The position numbers and the translations under genes were made by a program. This document shows positions 21,632 through 30,631 of a stretch of DNA of 64,000 nt, in pieces. The stretch covers positions 2,418,001 to 2,482,000 of the forward strand of contig JANTUC010000005.1 in assembly GCA_026873275.1 (NCBI GenBank). Reading direction: 5' to 3'. The first letter of the stretch is position 1; every line of letters begins with the position of its first letter. The notes under the pieces were generated by a model. It did no database searches and was not told where the DNA came from. It was given only the letters and a program-made list of their open reading frames with translations. The stretch comes from Pseudopithomyces maydicus. Its lineage: Eukaryota > Ascomycota > Dothideomycetes > Pleosporales > Didymosphaeriaceae.

Positions 21632-23581
21632 ATGGCAACCCCAGCAAGCTCTACAGGTTCACGGGCTCCCGGTGGAAGCACCGCTTCCGGACCCACGACG
21701 AACCCAGCAACGATGCTGGCGGCCCAAGCCGCGGAGATACAGGAACTCCGTGCACAGATGACGGCCCTAATGGCCACTGCGCAGGAACAGGCGCAAGCAC
21801 TGCTTCAGGCCCAAGCGAGGCCCGCAGCAAAAGTACCCTTCAAAGTAGCTGAATGCTATGACGGAGGGAAGACCGGACTCAAGACGTTCCTCACCAATAT
21901 GGAATTATACTGCCGCTACAACAGCGAGATCTTCGGCACCGACCAGGCCAAAGTCTTAGCAGCAGGAATGCATATGAAAGGAAAAGCCGCCGAATGGCTC
22001 CGACCCCTCACCGACGATTACCTGGCTTACGAAGACAAACCGCATAAGTGGGACGACGCCACTAAGAAAGTCTTTGAATCCTGGGATGGGTTTAAGGAAC
22101 AGATCGAAATCATGTTCGGGGAAGTCGACGAAGAAAAGAAGGCGGAACGACAAATACAACGCCTTAAACAAACCAAGTCCGCCAGCGAATATTCGTCGGA
22201 GTTCAAACAGTTACAAGCCAAGATAAACTGGGACGATGCCCCGCTCCAGGCTGCGTACTACAACGGACTGAAGGAATCAGTCAAGGACGAACTAACGCAT
22301 CACGACCAACCAGACGACCTGGAGGAATTCATCAAATTAGCGGTCCGCATCGACAACAGGCTGTATGAACGATACCTGGAAAAGAAGGAGTCAGGAAGGC
22401 CAGTGTTCGGCCAGAAGGCCAACACGAAGAAAGCTCGTAACCACGACAAGCGAGACAAAGACGGGGATGTCGTAATGGCCGACAAAGCCCACGAAAAACG
22501 ACAATGGAAAAAGGGTAAGCGCAACCACAGAAACGATGGACTATCCGACAAAGAAAGACAGCGACGGTACGACGAAAAAGTCTGTCTAGGATGCGGAGAA
22601 CCGGGACACTTCGTACGCGATTGTACCACAAAAAATAAGATCGAAGGGAAACGATCGCAAGTAATAAAGGTACGAATGGCCTCCATCACGAAAGAAGATG
22701 GCGAGATCTCGGAGTCGGAACACGAGTCGCCACAAACACAGCTACGCTCAACCCTACAAGAAAAAGAGATTTGGGAACGGATGTCAAGGGACGTCTGCTG
22801 GCTATGCGGGAGCGGAATGCACCACGCCAGAGATTGCAGCAGAAGGGTCCGAATCTGCGGAAACACGTGTGAACAGACATTGGCACTCGCAGACCGACAC
22901 CAAGGAGCGGTTAATGACCCGTACGACCAAATCCGGATCCAGATCCAACACAAAAGCATCGAGTGGTATCTGTGCTATCGAGAAAAGTGCAGGACCCACA
23001 ACAAGATAAGGGATGACATCCAGCAGCGACCTGGAGACCCTACCCACAGATACGTCCGCCCAGAGGATTGCCAAATGGCAACATGCTACCAGCATAGTCA
23101 GGAAAATTGGGAAAAAACCCACCTTCAAAAAGGATGGACGGGGTGCTACGACGACACCTGCCAGATCCACTACAAGCACAAACACGCCGCAGGATGGTGG
23201 CCACAGGGCCCGATCCACGGATATACCTCAGGAGTAAGCATGTGCAACACCAATTGTGGAGTGAACCATGATACGGTACACCAAGATGTCACTCACTGGA
23301 AGGATTGCGAAAGGAAATGCTTTACGCACTGTTGCGCAAAAGAAGAGGACGCCGCAGACCCGTCCAGCGAAGAGCACCAAAGGATGGCTCTGGACGAATG
23401 TGTGCTAGAAGGATGCGATTGGCACGGGCAGGACAACACCGAGAAAGAAAAGGAACGCCTAGACCAAGCCAGGGCTCATTTCGACAAGCTCTACGCAGGA
23501 TGCGACCAAGAGCAAAACGCCGCTTACCTAGGGAGGAACCCGGAGGAACCAAGCGACGCCGACAGCGAGTCGGGAAACTAG
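21632..23581 (+). CDS. gag: Retrotransposon Gag with two zinc knuckles and a Cys/His-rich tail
   Basis: 649 residues, starting 29 bases after the 5' LTR. Residues ~70-250 form the capsid-like region ('ECYDGGKTGLKTFLTNMELY', 'KAAEWLRP', 'YSSEFKQL'). Two CCHC knuckles (C-x2-C-x4-H-x4-C) start at Cys318 and Cys389. The ~245-residue tail is unusual: several W-x2-C-x4-C-x2-H style units recur ('WYLCYREKCRTH', 'WTGCYDDTCQIH', 'WKDCERKCFTHCC'). Gag assembles the virus-like particle and packages RNA. Pol follows in the -1 frame, so expression needs frameshifting or reinitiation. Confidence 0.93.
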   Translation: MATPASSTGSRAPGGSTASGPTTNPATMLAAQAAEIQELRAQMTALMATAQEQAQALLQAQARPAAKVPFKVAECYDGGKTGLKTFLTNMELYCRYNSEIFGTDQAKVLAAGMHMKGKAAEWLRPLTDDYLAYEDKPHKWDDATKKVFESWDGFKEQIEIMFGEVDEEKKAERQIQRLKQTKSASEYSSEFKQLQAKINWDDAPLQAAYYNGLKESVKDELTHHDQPDDLEEFIKLAVRIDNRLYERYLEKKESGRPVFGQKANTKKARNHDKRDKDGDVVMADKAHEKRQWKKGKRNHRNDGLSDKERQRRYDEKVCLGCGEPGHFVRDCTTKNKIEGKRSQVIKVRMASITKEDGEISESEHESPQTQLRSTLQEKEIWERMSRDVCWLCGSGMHHARDCSRRVRICGNTCEQTLALADRHQGAVNDPYDQIRIQIQHKSIEWYLCYREKCRTHNKIRDDIQQRPGDPTHRYVRPEDCQMATCYQHSQENWEKTHLQKGWTGCYDDTCQIHYKHKHAAGWWPQGPIHGYTSGVSMCNTNCGVNHDTVHQDVTHWKDCERKCFTHCCAKEEDAADPSSEEHQRMALDECVLEGCDWHGQDNTEKEKERLDQARAHFDKLYAGCDQEQNAAYLGRNPEEPSDADSESGN

Positions 23582-23622
23582 TGCGCCACCAGGAAACGAA
23601 CCGTACTGGTGAAGGCGCCCCC

Positions 23623-26600
23623 ATGAAGGTTCGCAGAGCAGATCAGGACGACGACCTGCATATCAAGAAAGAAGTCACGATTGGAGGATACCAAGTGACA
23701 GCGCTCATAGACCCCGGGGCTACCGGATGTCTAATCTCCCCCAGAGTGGTGGAAAAGCATAAGCTGCCCTACCGGAACAAGGCGACGCCTGTCCGGGTAG
23801 AGATGGCAGATGGGACGTTCTCCCAAGGATACGGCAAAGGCTGGTTACGCCTCGAAACGACGCCGTTACCCGTTGGCCTAGATGGACTCTGGAGCCAACA
23901 CAGCTTCACTATAATGGACTTAGGAAGCCTAGAAGCAATCATCGGTTATGATTGGCTACTGAAACATAATCCTGTCATCGACTGGCAGAAGAAAACAATA
24001 CGCAGCCGAGAACCCACAGTTAGGGTTGCTGGCGTAAGGAAGTCACAAGTACGCCCGAAGGTTCAGTGCACACCTCAGAGAGAGGGAATCGGCGGAAGAA
24101 AGACTGTACAGCAGATATCACCTTGTAAGATCGCGAGAATCTACAAGAAGGACCCTCAGAAAGTAGGCGTCATTTGGATACGAAGGAGTGAGCTCCAGAA
24201 GGAGGGGCAAGAAACTCTATCCATACCCCAGGAATACCAAGACTTCGCAGAACTCTTTCACGAGAAAGATGGCGAAACACTTCCGGAACACCAGGAATGG
24301 GATCACGAGATCCACCTGCAAGAAGGCACGAAGCTACACCCGGAACGACTGCGACCACTGTCGCGAGATCAACAGGAAGAACTAATAGAGTGGCTAAGGA
24401 AGAACTTAAAACGAAAGTTCATACGGCCCAGCAAGAGCCCGATGGCCTCTGCTATACTGTTCGTACCGAAGAAGGACGGACGACTCCGACTATGCGTGGA
24501 TTACCGACAACTGAACGATAAAACCATCAAGAACCGATATCCACTACCACTGATAACGGAGCTCATGGATCGACTCCAGGGAGCCAAGTGGTTCACGAAG
24601 TTTGATGTACGAGATGGCTTTTATCGTATCCGCATAGCTAAAGGACACGAATGGATGACTGCGTTCCGAACACGCTATGGACTATACGAATTCACGGTTA
24701 TGCCAATGGGACTTACGAATGCCCCAGCAACGTTCCAAGCAGTAGTGAACAAGGCGCTACACGAATACCTAGATGTATTTTGCACGGTATACCTAGACGA
24801 TGTGCTAGTATACTCCGGAGGAACGCTTGAAGAACATGTACAGCACGTACGAAAAGTACTGGAAAAGATGAAAGAATACCGGTTACTTCTGCATCCGAAC
24901 AAGTGTGAGTTCCACACGACGAAAACCGAGTACTTAGGATTCATCATCTCAAGAGAAGGGATCGCCATGGACCCCAAGAAGGTGGCTACGGTACAAGAAT
25001 GGCCACAACCCAAATCAGTAAAGGACATCCAGTCCTTCCTAGGGTTCACCAACTTCTACCGAAAGTTCATCACCAACTATTCCAAGACAACGGCACCTTT
25101 AACAGAGATCACGAAGAAAGAAGTAGGATTTAAGTGGGAAGAGAAACAACGCATAGCATTCGAAAGCCTAAAGAAGCTATTTCTCTCGGCACCCCTCCTA
25201 CAAATGTTCAACCCGCAGAGGAAAACCCGGATCGAAACAGACGCATCTGACTACGCACTGGGAGCAGTATTCACACAGCAGTGCGAGGACGGGAAGTGGA
25301 GACCAGTGTTCTTCCACTCACGAAAGTTCTCTGGAGCGGAACTAAACTACGACGTCCACGACAAGGAACTACTAGGGGTAGTAGATGCTTTCGAACAATG
25401 GGAAACGCAGCTCATGGGAGCGCCCACGAAGATCGAGGTGTGGACAGACCACATGAACCTCACTAGCTTCATGTCAACAAAGAAACTCAACCGGCGACAG
25501 GTACGATGGGCGGAGTTCCTCGCGAACTTTGACTTTACGATCCACCATCGCCCAGGAACCCTCAACGGGGCGGCAGATGCCTTAAGTAGAAGGATCGACC
25601 TAATTGAGGATAAACCGGAATTACATAACGCAATACTCCGAAAAGGGCACGACGGAACTCTGGAATATAACCAACCCGGAGAAGCCCAGGAAAACGAACA
25701 ACTTCCGAAACTTGAAGTACGGAAAGCATCGGTTGGACCAATGGACCACCGAGGACGGACTATCGTAGGGATGCAGGAAGCACCCAAGCTGATAAAAGAA
25801 CTACACGAGTCCAGGGAATGGGGACACCCAGGCATAGAAGAAACAACGCGACGCATCGCGAACGAATACGCCATCCCCAAACTCAAACAGATGGTTACCA
25901 AGGAGATAAGCAACTGTTTGGCCTGCCATAAAAACAAGCCCAAGAGACATAAGCCTTATGGCCTCCTACAACCATTGCCAGCAGCCCAACGGCCATGGCA
26001 GAGTGTGACGATGGATTTCATAGTGAAACTCCCGAAATCGCCACAACCAGGGACGAAACGAATGTGCGACACCATCGCAGTAATGGTAGACAGACTCACG
26101 AAAGCCGCAAAGTTCAGGCCCATGGAAGAGTCTATGACGGCAGAAGAACTAGCTTATGAAGTCGACAACGCGCTATTCGCGGAGCACGGCCCACCAGAGG
26201 AACTCATCACGGACCGCGACAAGCTCTTCACGTCCAAATACTGGGATACGTTCATCGCAACGTTAGGGACGAATCGGAAGCTGTCAACGAGCTTCCATCC
26301 GCAGACGGACGGACAAACGGAAAGAACCAACCAGACGCTGGAACAGTACCTGAGGTTCTACGTCAACAAGCAACAAGACAATTGGGTGGAACTGCTGCCG
26401 ACGGCACAGCTGGCATACAATGGAGCCAGGTCAGGCACGACAGGATATTCACCGCACTATGCAAACTACGGATATGAGCCGGTCGCTCATCGGAATCCGC
26501 GAGACGTGGAAAGCATTTCCACGGGAGCCCAGGACAAGGCTCAAAGGATGAAGGAACTACACGACACCCTCCGTGAAAGAATTACGAAAAGGGCCCTCTC

Positions 26601-27867
26601 GGCATCCACAAATGCAAACAAGCAAAGGATTGAGGGACCAATCTTTAAAAAGGGGGACAAAGTTTTCCTATCACAAAAAAATCTGAAAACCAAGAGACCA
26701 AGCAAAAAACTGGACCATCTACGGATAGGACCCTTTGAAGTCGCAGGGACTAAGGGACCAGTCACAAGCAAACTGCTTCTACCACAAGGAACCAAAATAC
26801 ACCCCACCTTTCACAAAAACCTTCTAGAACCAGCACCTCCGGGCGCTCCGATCGAGACCCAGCTAGAACTGGAAGACGACGAGTACGAGGTTGAAGCTAT
26901 CAAGGACCTACGAACGAACAAAGGTCAGCAACGATACCTGGTAAAGTGGAAAGGATGGTCAGAGCAGTACAACACTTGGGAACCAGAAGAAAACCTCACG
27001 AACTGCAAGGAATTACTGAGGAACTTTCGCCAACAGAAGTCGGCACACCACTCTCAAGACAACCGCGCAAGGGGACGCCCGGTTCGAAATCAGCCAGGAA
27101 GGCAGAAAGATCAAAAGACAAGGAAGGATCGAGCAAGGAAGAAGGATCAGCCTGTGACCAGCCCAGGTCAGTTGACGGTACGGGTGGCGTCGCAGAAACG
27201 GTGGCAGCCCTACTCTTTGAAGCCTCCTTCTCCAAGGTCTCCATCACGTCAGCCACACGGGTATCGTGTGCAGCGAAGGCCTGCTCCTCCTCCTCAGCCT
27301 GAGCAATCTCAAGCCTCAGACGGGCAGCCTCCGCTTCAGCAGCCAGAAGCTCGATGCGCTTCTGACGTTTCGCTGCCTGAACGCGCTCCCACTCTTTCTC
27401 AGGAATCCAAAGACTGCACTCCGCGTGGACTGCGATGCACGCAGCACACTCCCCAGTGGAAGTATCCACAAAACACTTCGGAACCTTCTTCTCGATACAA
27501 CGAGCACATTTTATCGGCATTGCTAAACCGCGACGACGAACCTCATCAGCACGCGCACGACGTCTCTCAGTCGATGATGGTTTCAGTACCTTGGGCATGG
27601 TCAGGCGAACGAAGAATGGAAGAAAGGGAAAACAACACCACGGGGATCCCCACCTTTATAGCCGTAGTCACCACAGGGGTGATCGCGACGCCAGCGAACT
27701 ACGCCGCGACGACAAGCGTAGGCTATCGGGACGATAACCTTAAATGGGGGGTAATGTTACGATCACGACAAGAAACCGTAAGACAGCAGGAAAGAATTAC
27801 ATGCAGGACGCCAGCGACCAAGGCAAAGGTGATGGTCAGCCATACGCTAGACAGCGGGGCCAGCTAG
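23623..27867 (+). CDS. pol: Retrotransposon Pol polyprotein with chromodomain
   Basis: About 1,414 residues if it starts at the ATG 41 bases after the gag stop; the same frame is open further upstream inside gag (from 23305), so a -1 frameshift is the alternative. Domain order: protease ('ALIDPGATGCLIS', Asp-Pro-Gly at 23710-23718 instead of the common Asp-Ser/Thr-Gly), reverse transcriptase (VDYRQLN, FDVRDGFYRI, YLDD), RNase H ('ETDASDYALGAVF', 'DKELLGVV'), integrase (H-H-C-C with CLACH; 'TMDFIVKLP', 'ITDRDKLFTSKYW', 'PQTDGQTERTNQTLEQ') and a chromodomain ('YLVKWKGWSEQYNTWEPEENL'). The last ~270 residues are low-complexity and overlap an antisense ORF; the stop lies inside the 3' LTR. This order is Ty3/Gypsy (integrase after RNase H). 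Confidence 0.93.
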   Translation: MKVRRADQDDDLHIKKEVTIGGYQVTALIDPGATGCLISPRVVEKHKLPYRNKATPVRVEMADGTFSQGYGKGWLRLETTPLPVGLDGLWSQHSFTIMDLGSLEAIIGYDWLLKHNPVIDWQKKTIRSREPTVRVAGVRKSQVRPKVQCTPQREGIGGRKTVQQISPCKIARIYKKDPQKVGVIWIRRSELQKEGQETLSIPQEYQDFAELFHEKDGETLPEHQEWDHEIHLQEGTKLHPERLRPLSRDQQEELIEWLRKNLKRKFIRPSKSPMASAILFVPKKDGRLRLCVDYRQLNDKTIKNRYPLPLITELMDRLQGAKWFTKFDVRDGFYRIRIAKGHEWMTAFRTRYGLYEFTVMPMGLTNAPATFQAVVNKALHEYLDVFCTVYLDDVLVYSGGTLEEHVQHVRKVLEKMKEYRLLLHPNKCEFHTTKTEYLGFIISREGIAMDPKKVATVQEWPQPKSVKDIQSFLGFTNFYRKFITNYSKTTAPLTEITKKEVGFKWEEKQRIAFESLKKLFLSAPLLQMFNPQRKTRIETDASDYALGAVFTQQCEDGKWRPVFFHSRKFSGAELNYDVHDKELLGVVDAFEQWETQLMGAPTKIEVWTDHMNLTSFMSTKKLNRRQVRWAEFLANFDFTIHHRPGTLNGAADALSRRIDLIEDKPELHNAILRKGHDGTLEYNQPGEAQENEQLPKLEVRKASVGPMDHRGRTIVGMQEAPKLIKELHESREWGHPGIEETTRRIANEYAIPKLKQMVTKEISNCLACHKNKPKRHKPYGLLQPLPAAQRPWQSVTMDFIVKLPKSPQPGTKRMCDTIAVMVDRLTKAAKFRPMEESMTAEELAYEVDNALFAEHGPPEELITDRDKLFTSKYWDTFIATLGTNRKLSTSFHPQTDGQTERTNQTLEQYLRFYVNKQQDNWVELLPTAQLAYNGARSGTTGYSPHYANYGYEPVAHRNPRDVESISTGAQDKAQRMKELHDTLRERITKRALSASTNANKQRIEGPIFKKGDKVFLSQKNLKTKRPSKKLDHLRIGPFEVAGTKGPVTSKLLLPQGTKIHPTFHKNLLEPAPPGAPIETQLELEDDEYEVEAIKDLRTNKGQQRYLVKWKGWSEQYNTWEPEENLTNCKELLRNFRQQKSAHHSQDNRARGRPVRNQPGRQKDQKTRKDRARKKDQPVTSPGQLTVRVASQKRWQPYSLKPPSPRSPSRQPHGYRVQRRPAPPPQPEQSQASDGQPPLQQPEARCASDVSLPERAPTLSQESKDCTPRGLRCTQHTPQWKYPQNTSEPSSRYNEHILSALLNRDDEPHQHAHDVSQSMMVSVPWAWSGERRMEERENNTTGIPTFIAVVTTGVIATPANYAATTSVGYRDDNLKWGVMLRSRQETVRQQERITCRTPATKAKVMVSHTLDSGAS
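26996..27598 (-). CDS. Antisense ORF of the retrotransposon, Zn2Cys6-like protein
   Basis: 200 residues on the strand opposite to pol. Residues ~28-62 hold six cysteines spaced C-x2-C-x7-C-x8-C-x2-C-x6-C ('KCARCIEKKVPKC', 'GECAACIAVHAEC'), very near the fungal Zn(II)2Cys6 pattern C-x2-C-x6-C-x5-12-C-x2-C-x6-8-C. An Ala/Glu/Leu-rich probable coiled coil follows (~75-110), then an acidic Ser/Pro-rich tail. A TATAAAG box lies at 27660-27654, 56 bases upstream of the ATG, followed by a C/T-rich stretch, as in a real fungal promoter. In this area the sense (Pol) translation is low-complexity, so the antisense frame may be the selected one. It could regulate the element or host genes; function is inferred. 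Confidence 0.6.
   Translation of the reverse strand: MPKVLKPSSTERRRARADEVRRRGLAMPIKCARCIEKKVPKCFVDTSTGECAACIAVHAECSLWIPEKEWERVQAAKRQKRIELLAAEAEAARLRLEIAQAEEEEQAFAAHDTRVADVMETLEKEASKSRAATVSATPPVPSTDLGWSQADPSSLLDPSLSFDLSAFLADFEPGVPLRGCLESGVPTSVGESSSVIPCSS
27654..27660 (-). promoter_or_regulatory. TATA box of the antisense ORF
   Basis: Minus strand TATAAAG, followed by CT-rich sequence before the ATG at 27598. Confidence 0.5.
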
Positions 27868-28376
27868 ACGACGCATCACGTGACCGTGATCCCGCCAAGA
27901 ACGCGAGATCCCGGGAGCACCAGGTCTTGGCGGGAGCAGAGCAGTTGCTCCCGCTAAGAAGACAGAATTCATGGGAGCAGAGCGATTGCTCCCGTCCGAA
28001 GGACAGGATCTACGGGAGCAAAGGGAGTTGCTCCCGCCAAGCAGACGGAACCTACGGGAGCAGACCGGTAGGTCCGGGGACAGCGAAGGATGGACAGAAT
28101 GGTATATAGTCTAGGACGCTCTCTGTACATTTCCTATTCTTCGTAGTCAACTTCTTATGTATCTTCGCATACTCGCTCATAGCTAAATCGAAGCTCTTCT
28201 TTGCAATCAAGAATCATCAGCCTTCACAGAAGATAGTTGTCTTGCTTTTAGCAGCAAGATAGGGATATTCGCATCACCCGTTGCCTAACCGTCACTCGAC
28301 CACTGAATACCCGCAAGGCTCCCGAGAAGCCTGCCTGCCCTTACACGGACCAGGTAAGTAGGAACCCCTTGTAACA
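27755..28376 (+). repeat. Inner element 3' LTR
   Basis: 622 bp, read base by base against 20982-21603 with no difference noticed. The pol frame ends inside it at 27867. Confidence 0.95.
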
Positions 28377-28381
28377 TAATA
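28377..28381. repeat. Target-site duplication of the inner element (right)
   Basis: TAATA, matching 20977-20981. Confidence 0.9.
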
Positions 28382-30415
28382 GTCTCTAACTACTTAACAA
28401 CTTATTTTTTAAACTATATTATATAGACTTTATCTTATTACTTCTATTATTTATATAACTTAATTATCGCGGTTCTGGCTTAGAAGGCCTATTATAGAGT
28501 ATTATAATTAGTTTAGAGCTATTAGATTAGCTATTTTTACTATTACTTATTATAAATTACTTATTATACCTTTTAGTAGGAGGCTTATATAGTATCTATA
28601 AGAATTAGTAATAGTACCTAAATATAGTTAGAATTATAATTAACTAAGTTAGATAAGTCCTTAAGCGCTTAAAACTCGTGCTAGATAGTATATTCTTATT
28701 TTTTATTAATTATATTATAAGTTAGTATAAAAGATTAATTAGTGTTATACTAAATCTCTGTCTAGTATAAGTAGTTAATATAGGGTATCTCTAACGCAGT
28801 ATCCGCCATTATTAATAGTATAAAGTATAGTAATATTAAGCTAGCCTATTAATAATTATATATAAAGGGCGTAGAAGGTACGGACACTTCTTAGTTAGTA
28901 ATAGATTCTTAGTTATTTATATATTTTATTTTAGTGGTTTTTGCAGTAATTTTAATAATAGGTATTATAAATATAAGTGGGTTATTACTTGTTGCTATAA
29001 GTAGTGCGTTTAATTTATTTTTTTAGAAATACTTTTACTTGCGATTAGCAGAGCGCTGTATTATTTTTTTAATAATATTAAAGCTATATTTTTTATTTTT
29101 ATTATTATCTTTAGCTTATAACTATAACTACTTATAAAATTAGGTGTTTCTAATTATAGTTTATAACTATAATAGCGTATTATATAGTTTCTAAGCTAAG
29201 GCACTTAGTCCTATATTTAGATTATTATTATTAGTGTTACTATTACCTAAGCTATAACTAGTATATAACTATCTATTTTTCTTCTTTATTTATTAGTCTT
29301 GAGTAGTATTTAGTAGTGCGTTTATTATTAGAGCGGGTCGCGTTATAAAAGGATTTTATAGGCTATCTAGGGGGCTATTACTTATAATTATATTAGTTAT
29401 ATAATAAGTGCTTAATATAAAAAAGTATTTTAAATATAAGAATTCTTAAGCAACGGCGCTAGTGCTAACTTAATAATTAGGCTTAAAATTAGATAGAAAT
29501 ATATAGATATCTTTAGTATTAGTGAAGTTACTAATTAAATTATTTATATTAGATTTAAGGAAGGTGCTAACACCTTACTTAAGGCTATAATTATTTTTTT
29601 AAAATTTATTATAAACTCTTGCTATAGGTAAAATTTTATATAAAGAAGGAGAGAGCGAGTGCAGCACTTAATTTTTATATTTTTCCCCTTTTTTTATTAT
29701 TACCTTACTACTTAACTATTTTATAGCTTATAGTAACTGCGTTTGCTAGGGTTTATACTTATTAATATTAATTATTTTAACTTCTTTATTTAATTAAATT
29801 ACTATAGCGATAAAGCTTCTTTATCTTATAAAGTTAAATATATAAAGCTAATTACTGTAAGGTCTAGAGTTTTAAACTACGTAAAGCGGTTATTAACTAA
29901 GGTTAATATAAACTACTATACTATATTAAAATAATTTACTAGGGGCGCAGATCTCTTTAACTTATTTTATAACTATATAGATAGGGTTTAATTATTTAGG
30001 CTAAGTAACTTAGCGGAGTAAAAAAGTTAAAAAAGTAAAATAAGTTTTTTTATAAAAAATAAGTTCTAGGGCACTTTATTTAAGCGTATTACTAGCTTTA
30101 TTTATTAGTAAGAATAATTACTCTACTTCTTACTCTATTAATTATAAAATAAGGTCTTAATTGCCTTCTTCTAGCCTTTTATATATTATTTATATAGTTA
30201 TATATTAATTTCCGGTATCGCGTGTCTGTTTAATATAGAAGATTATTAGAAAGAATTATTTCTTTATTAGCAGGTATAGCGGCGGCGCCTTAAAAGACTA
30301 AGTAATTAAATTTTATATATTTTATAATAACTTTTTAGTTGTGAGCTGTCTACTCTATTATTTAGGTATAATAAATAATTATAATTACTAGCCGGTTACG
30401 TAATTATAATTATAG
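28382..30415. other. RIP-mutated internal region of the outer element (right part)
   Basis: TA-rich, stop-riddled continuation of the outer element; by position on the minus strand it should be the decayed gag region. No motif could be read with confidence. Confidence 0.7.
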
Positions 30416-30626
30416 TGTAAAGGTCCTAAGGGGGCATTATTTAAAGTAGTATAAAACGCAGATTAACTAGATTTAAATATAAAATAGTTGCGATAGAGAG
30501 CTATTTAAGAATTTTTAGAAGTTAAGGTAGTGCTAAGGCCGCGCTAGTAGGACTAGTATCTAGCCTTATTGCTATCTATCGCCGAGGATCAGCCGGTCCG
30601 AGGATTAGCCGGTCCACCCTGTGATA
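30416..30626 (-). repeat. Outer element LTR (right copy)
   Basis: 211 bp, starting TGTAAAGGTCCTAAGGGGGC and ending CCCTGTGATA; same length as the left copy and matching it throughout. Confidence 0.88.
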
Positions 30627-30631
30627 AGTAC
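30627..30631. repeat. Target-site duplication of the outer element (right)
   Basis: AGTAC, matching 14584-14588. Confidence 0.85.

Larger units (their letters stand above)
20982..28376 (+). mobile_element. Young, full-length Ty3/Gypsy chromovirus inserted in the outer element
   Basis: 7,395 bp with 622-bp direct LTRs (TGTTACGATC ... TTGTAACA) that read identical by eye, and a perfect 5-bp target duplication TAATA. gag and pol are open and base composition is balanced, in sharp contrast to the RIP-mutated host element, so it inserted after the last RIP episode. A purine tract with GGGGGG lies just before the right LTR (27741-27754). The primer-binding site after 21603 was not recognisable. 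A C-terminal chromodomain explains insertion into probable heterochromatin. It is plus-strand, opposite to the outer element. Confidence 0.95.
14589..30626 (-). mobile_element. RIP-degraded Ty3/Gypsy retrotransposon containing a nested element
   Basis: The outer element has two 211-bp LTRs in direct orientation (14589-14799 and 30416-30626) flanked by AGTAC duplications. Without the inner insertion (7,395 bp plus a 5-bp duplication) it would be 8,638 bp. The body is extremely rich in TA, TTA and CTA and poor in CA/TG, with stops in every frame; this is the signature of C-to-T changes at CpA made by RIP. A reverse-transcriptase fossil reads on the minus strand near 18.05-18.29 kb, so pol runs right to left and gag should lie at about 28.4-30.4 kb. 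Confidence 0.88.

Noticed and set aside
22300..22959. Long antisense ORF (219 residues) in gag
   Set aside because: It mirrors the strongly coding gag frame, has no motif and no promoter-like sequence; a shadow ORF.
23710..23718. Protease active site Asp-Pro-Gly as sign of an inactive element
   Set aside because: Asp-Pro-Gly also occurs in other Ty3/Gypsy proteases as far as I know, and the two LTRs read identical, indicating recent activity; not enough to call the protease dead.
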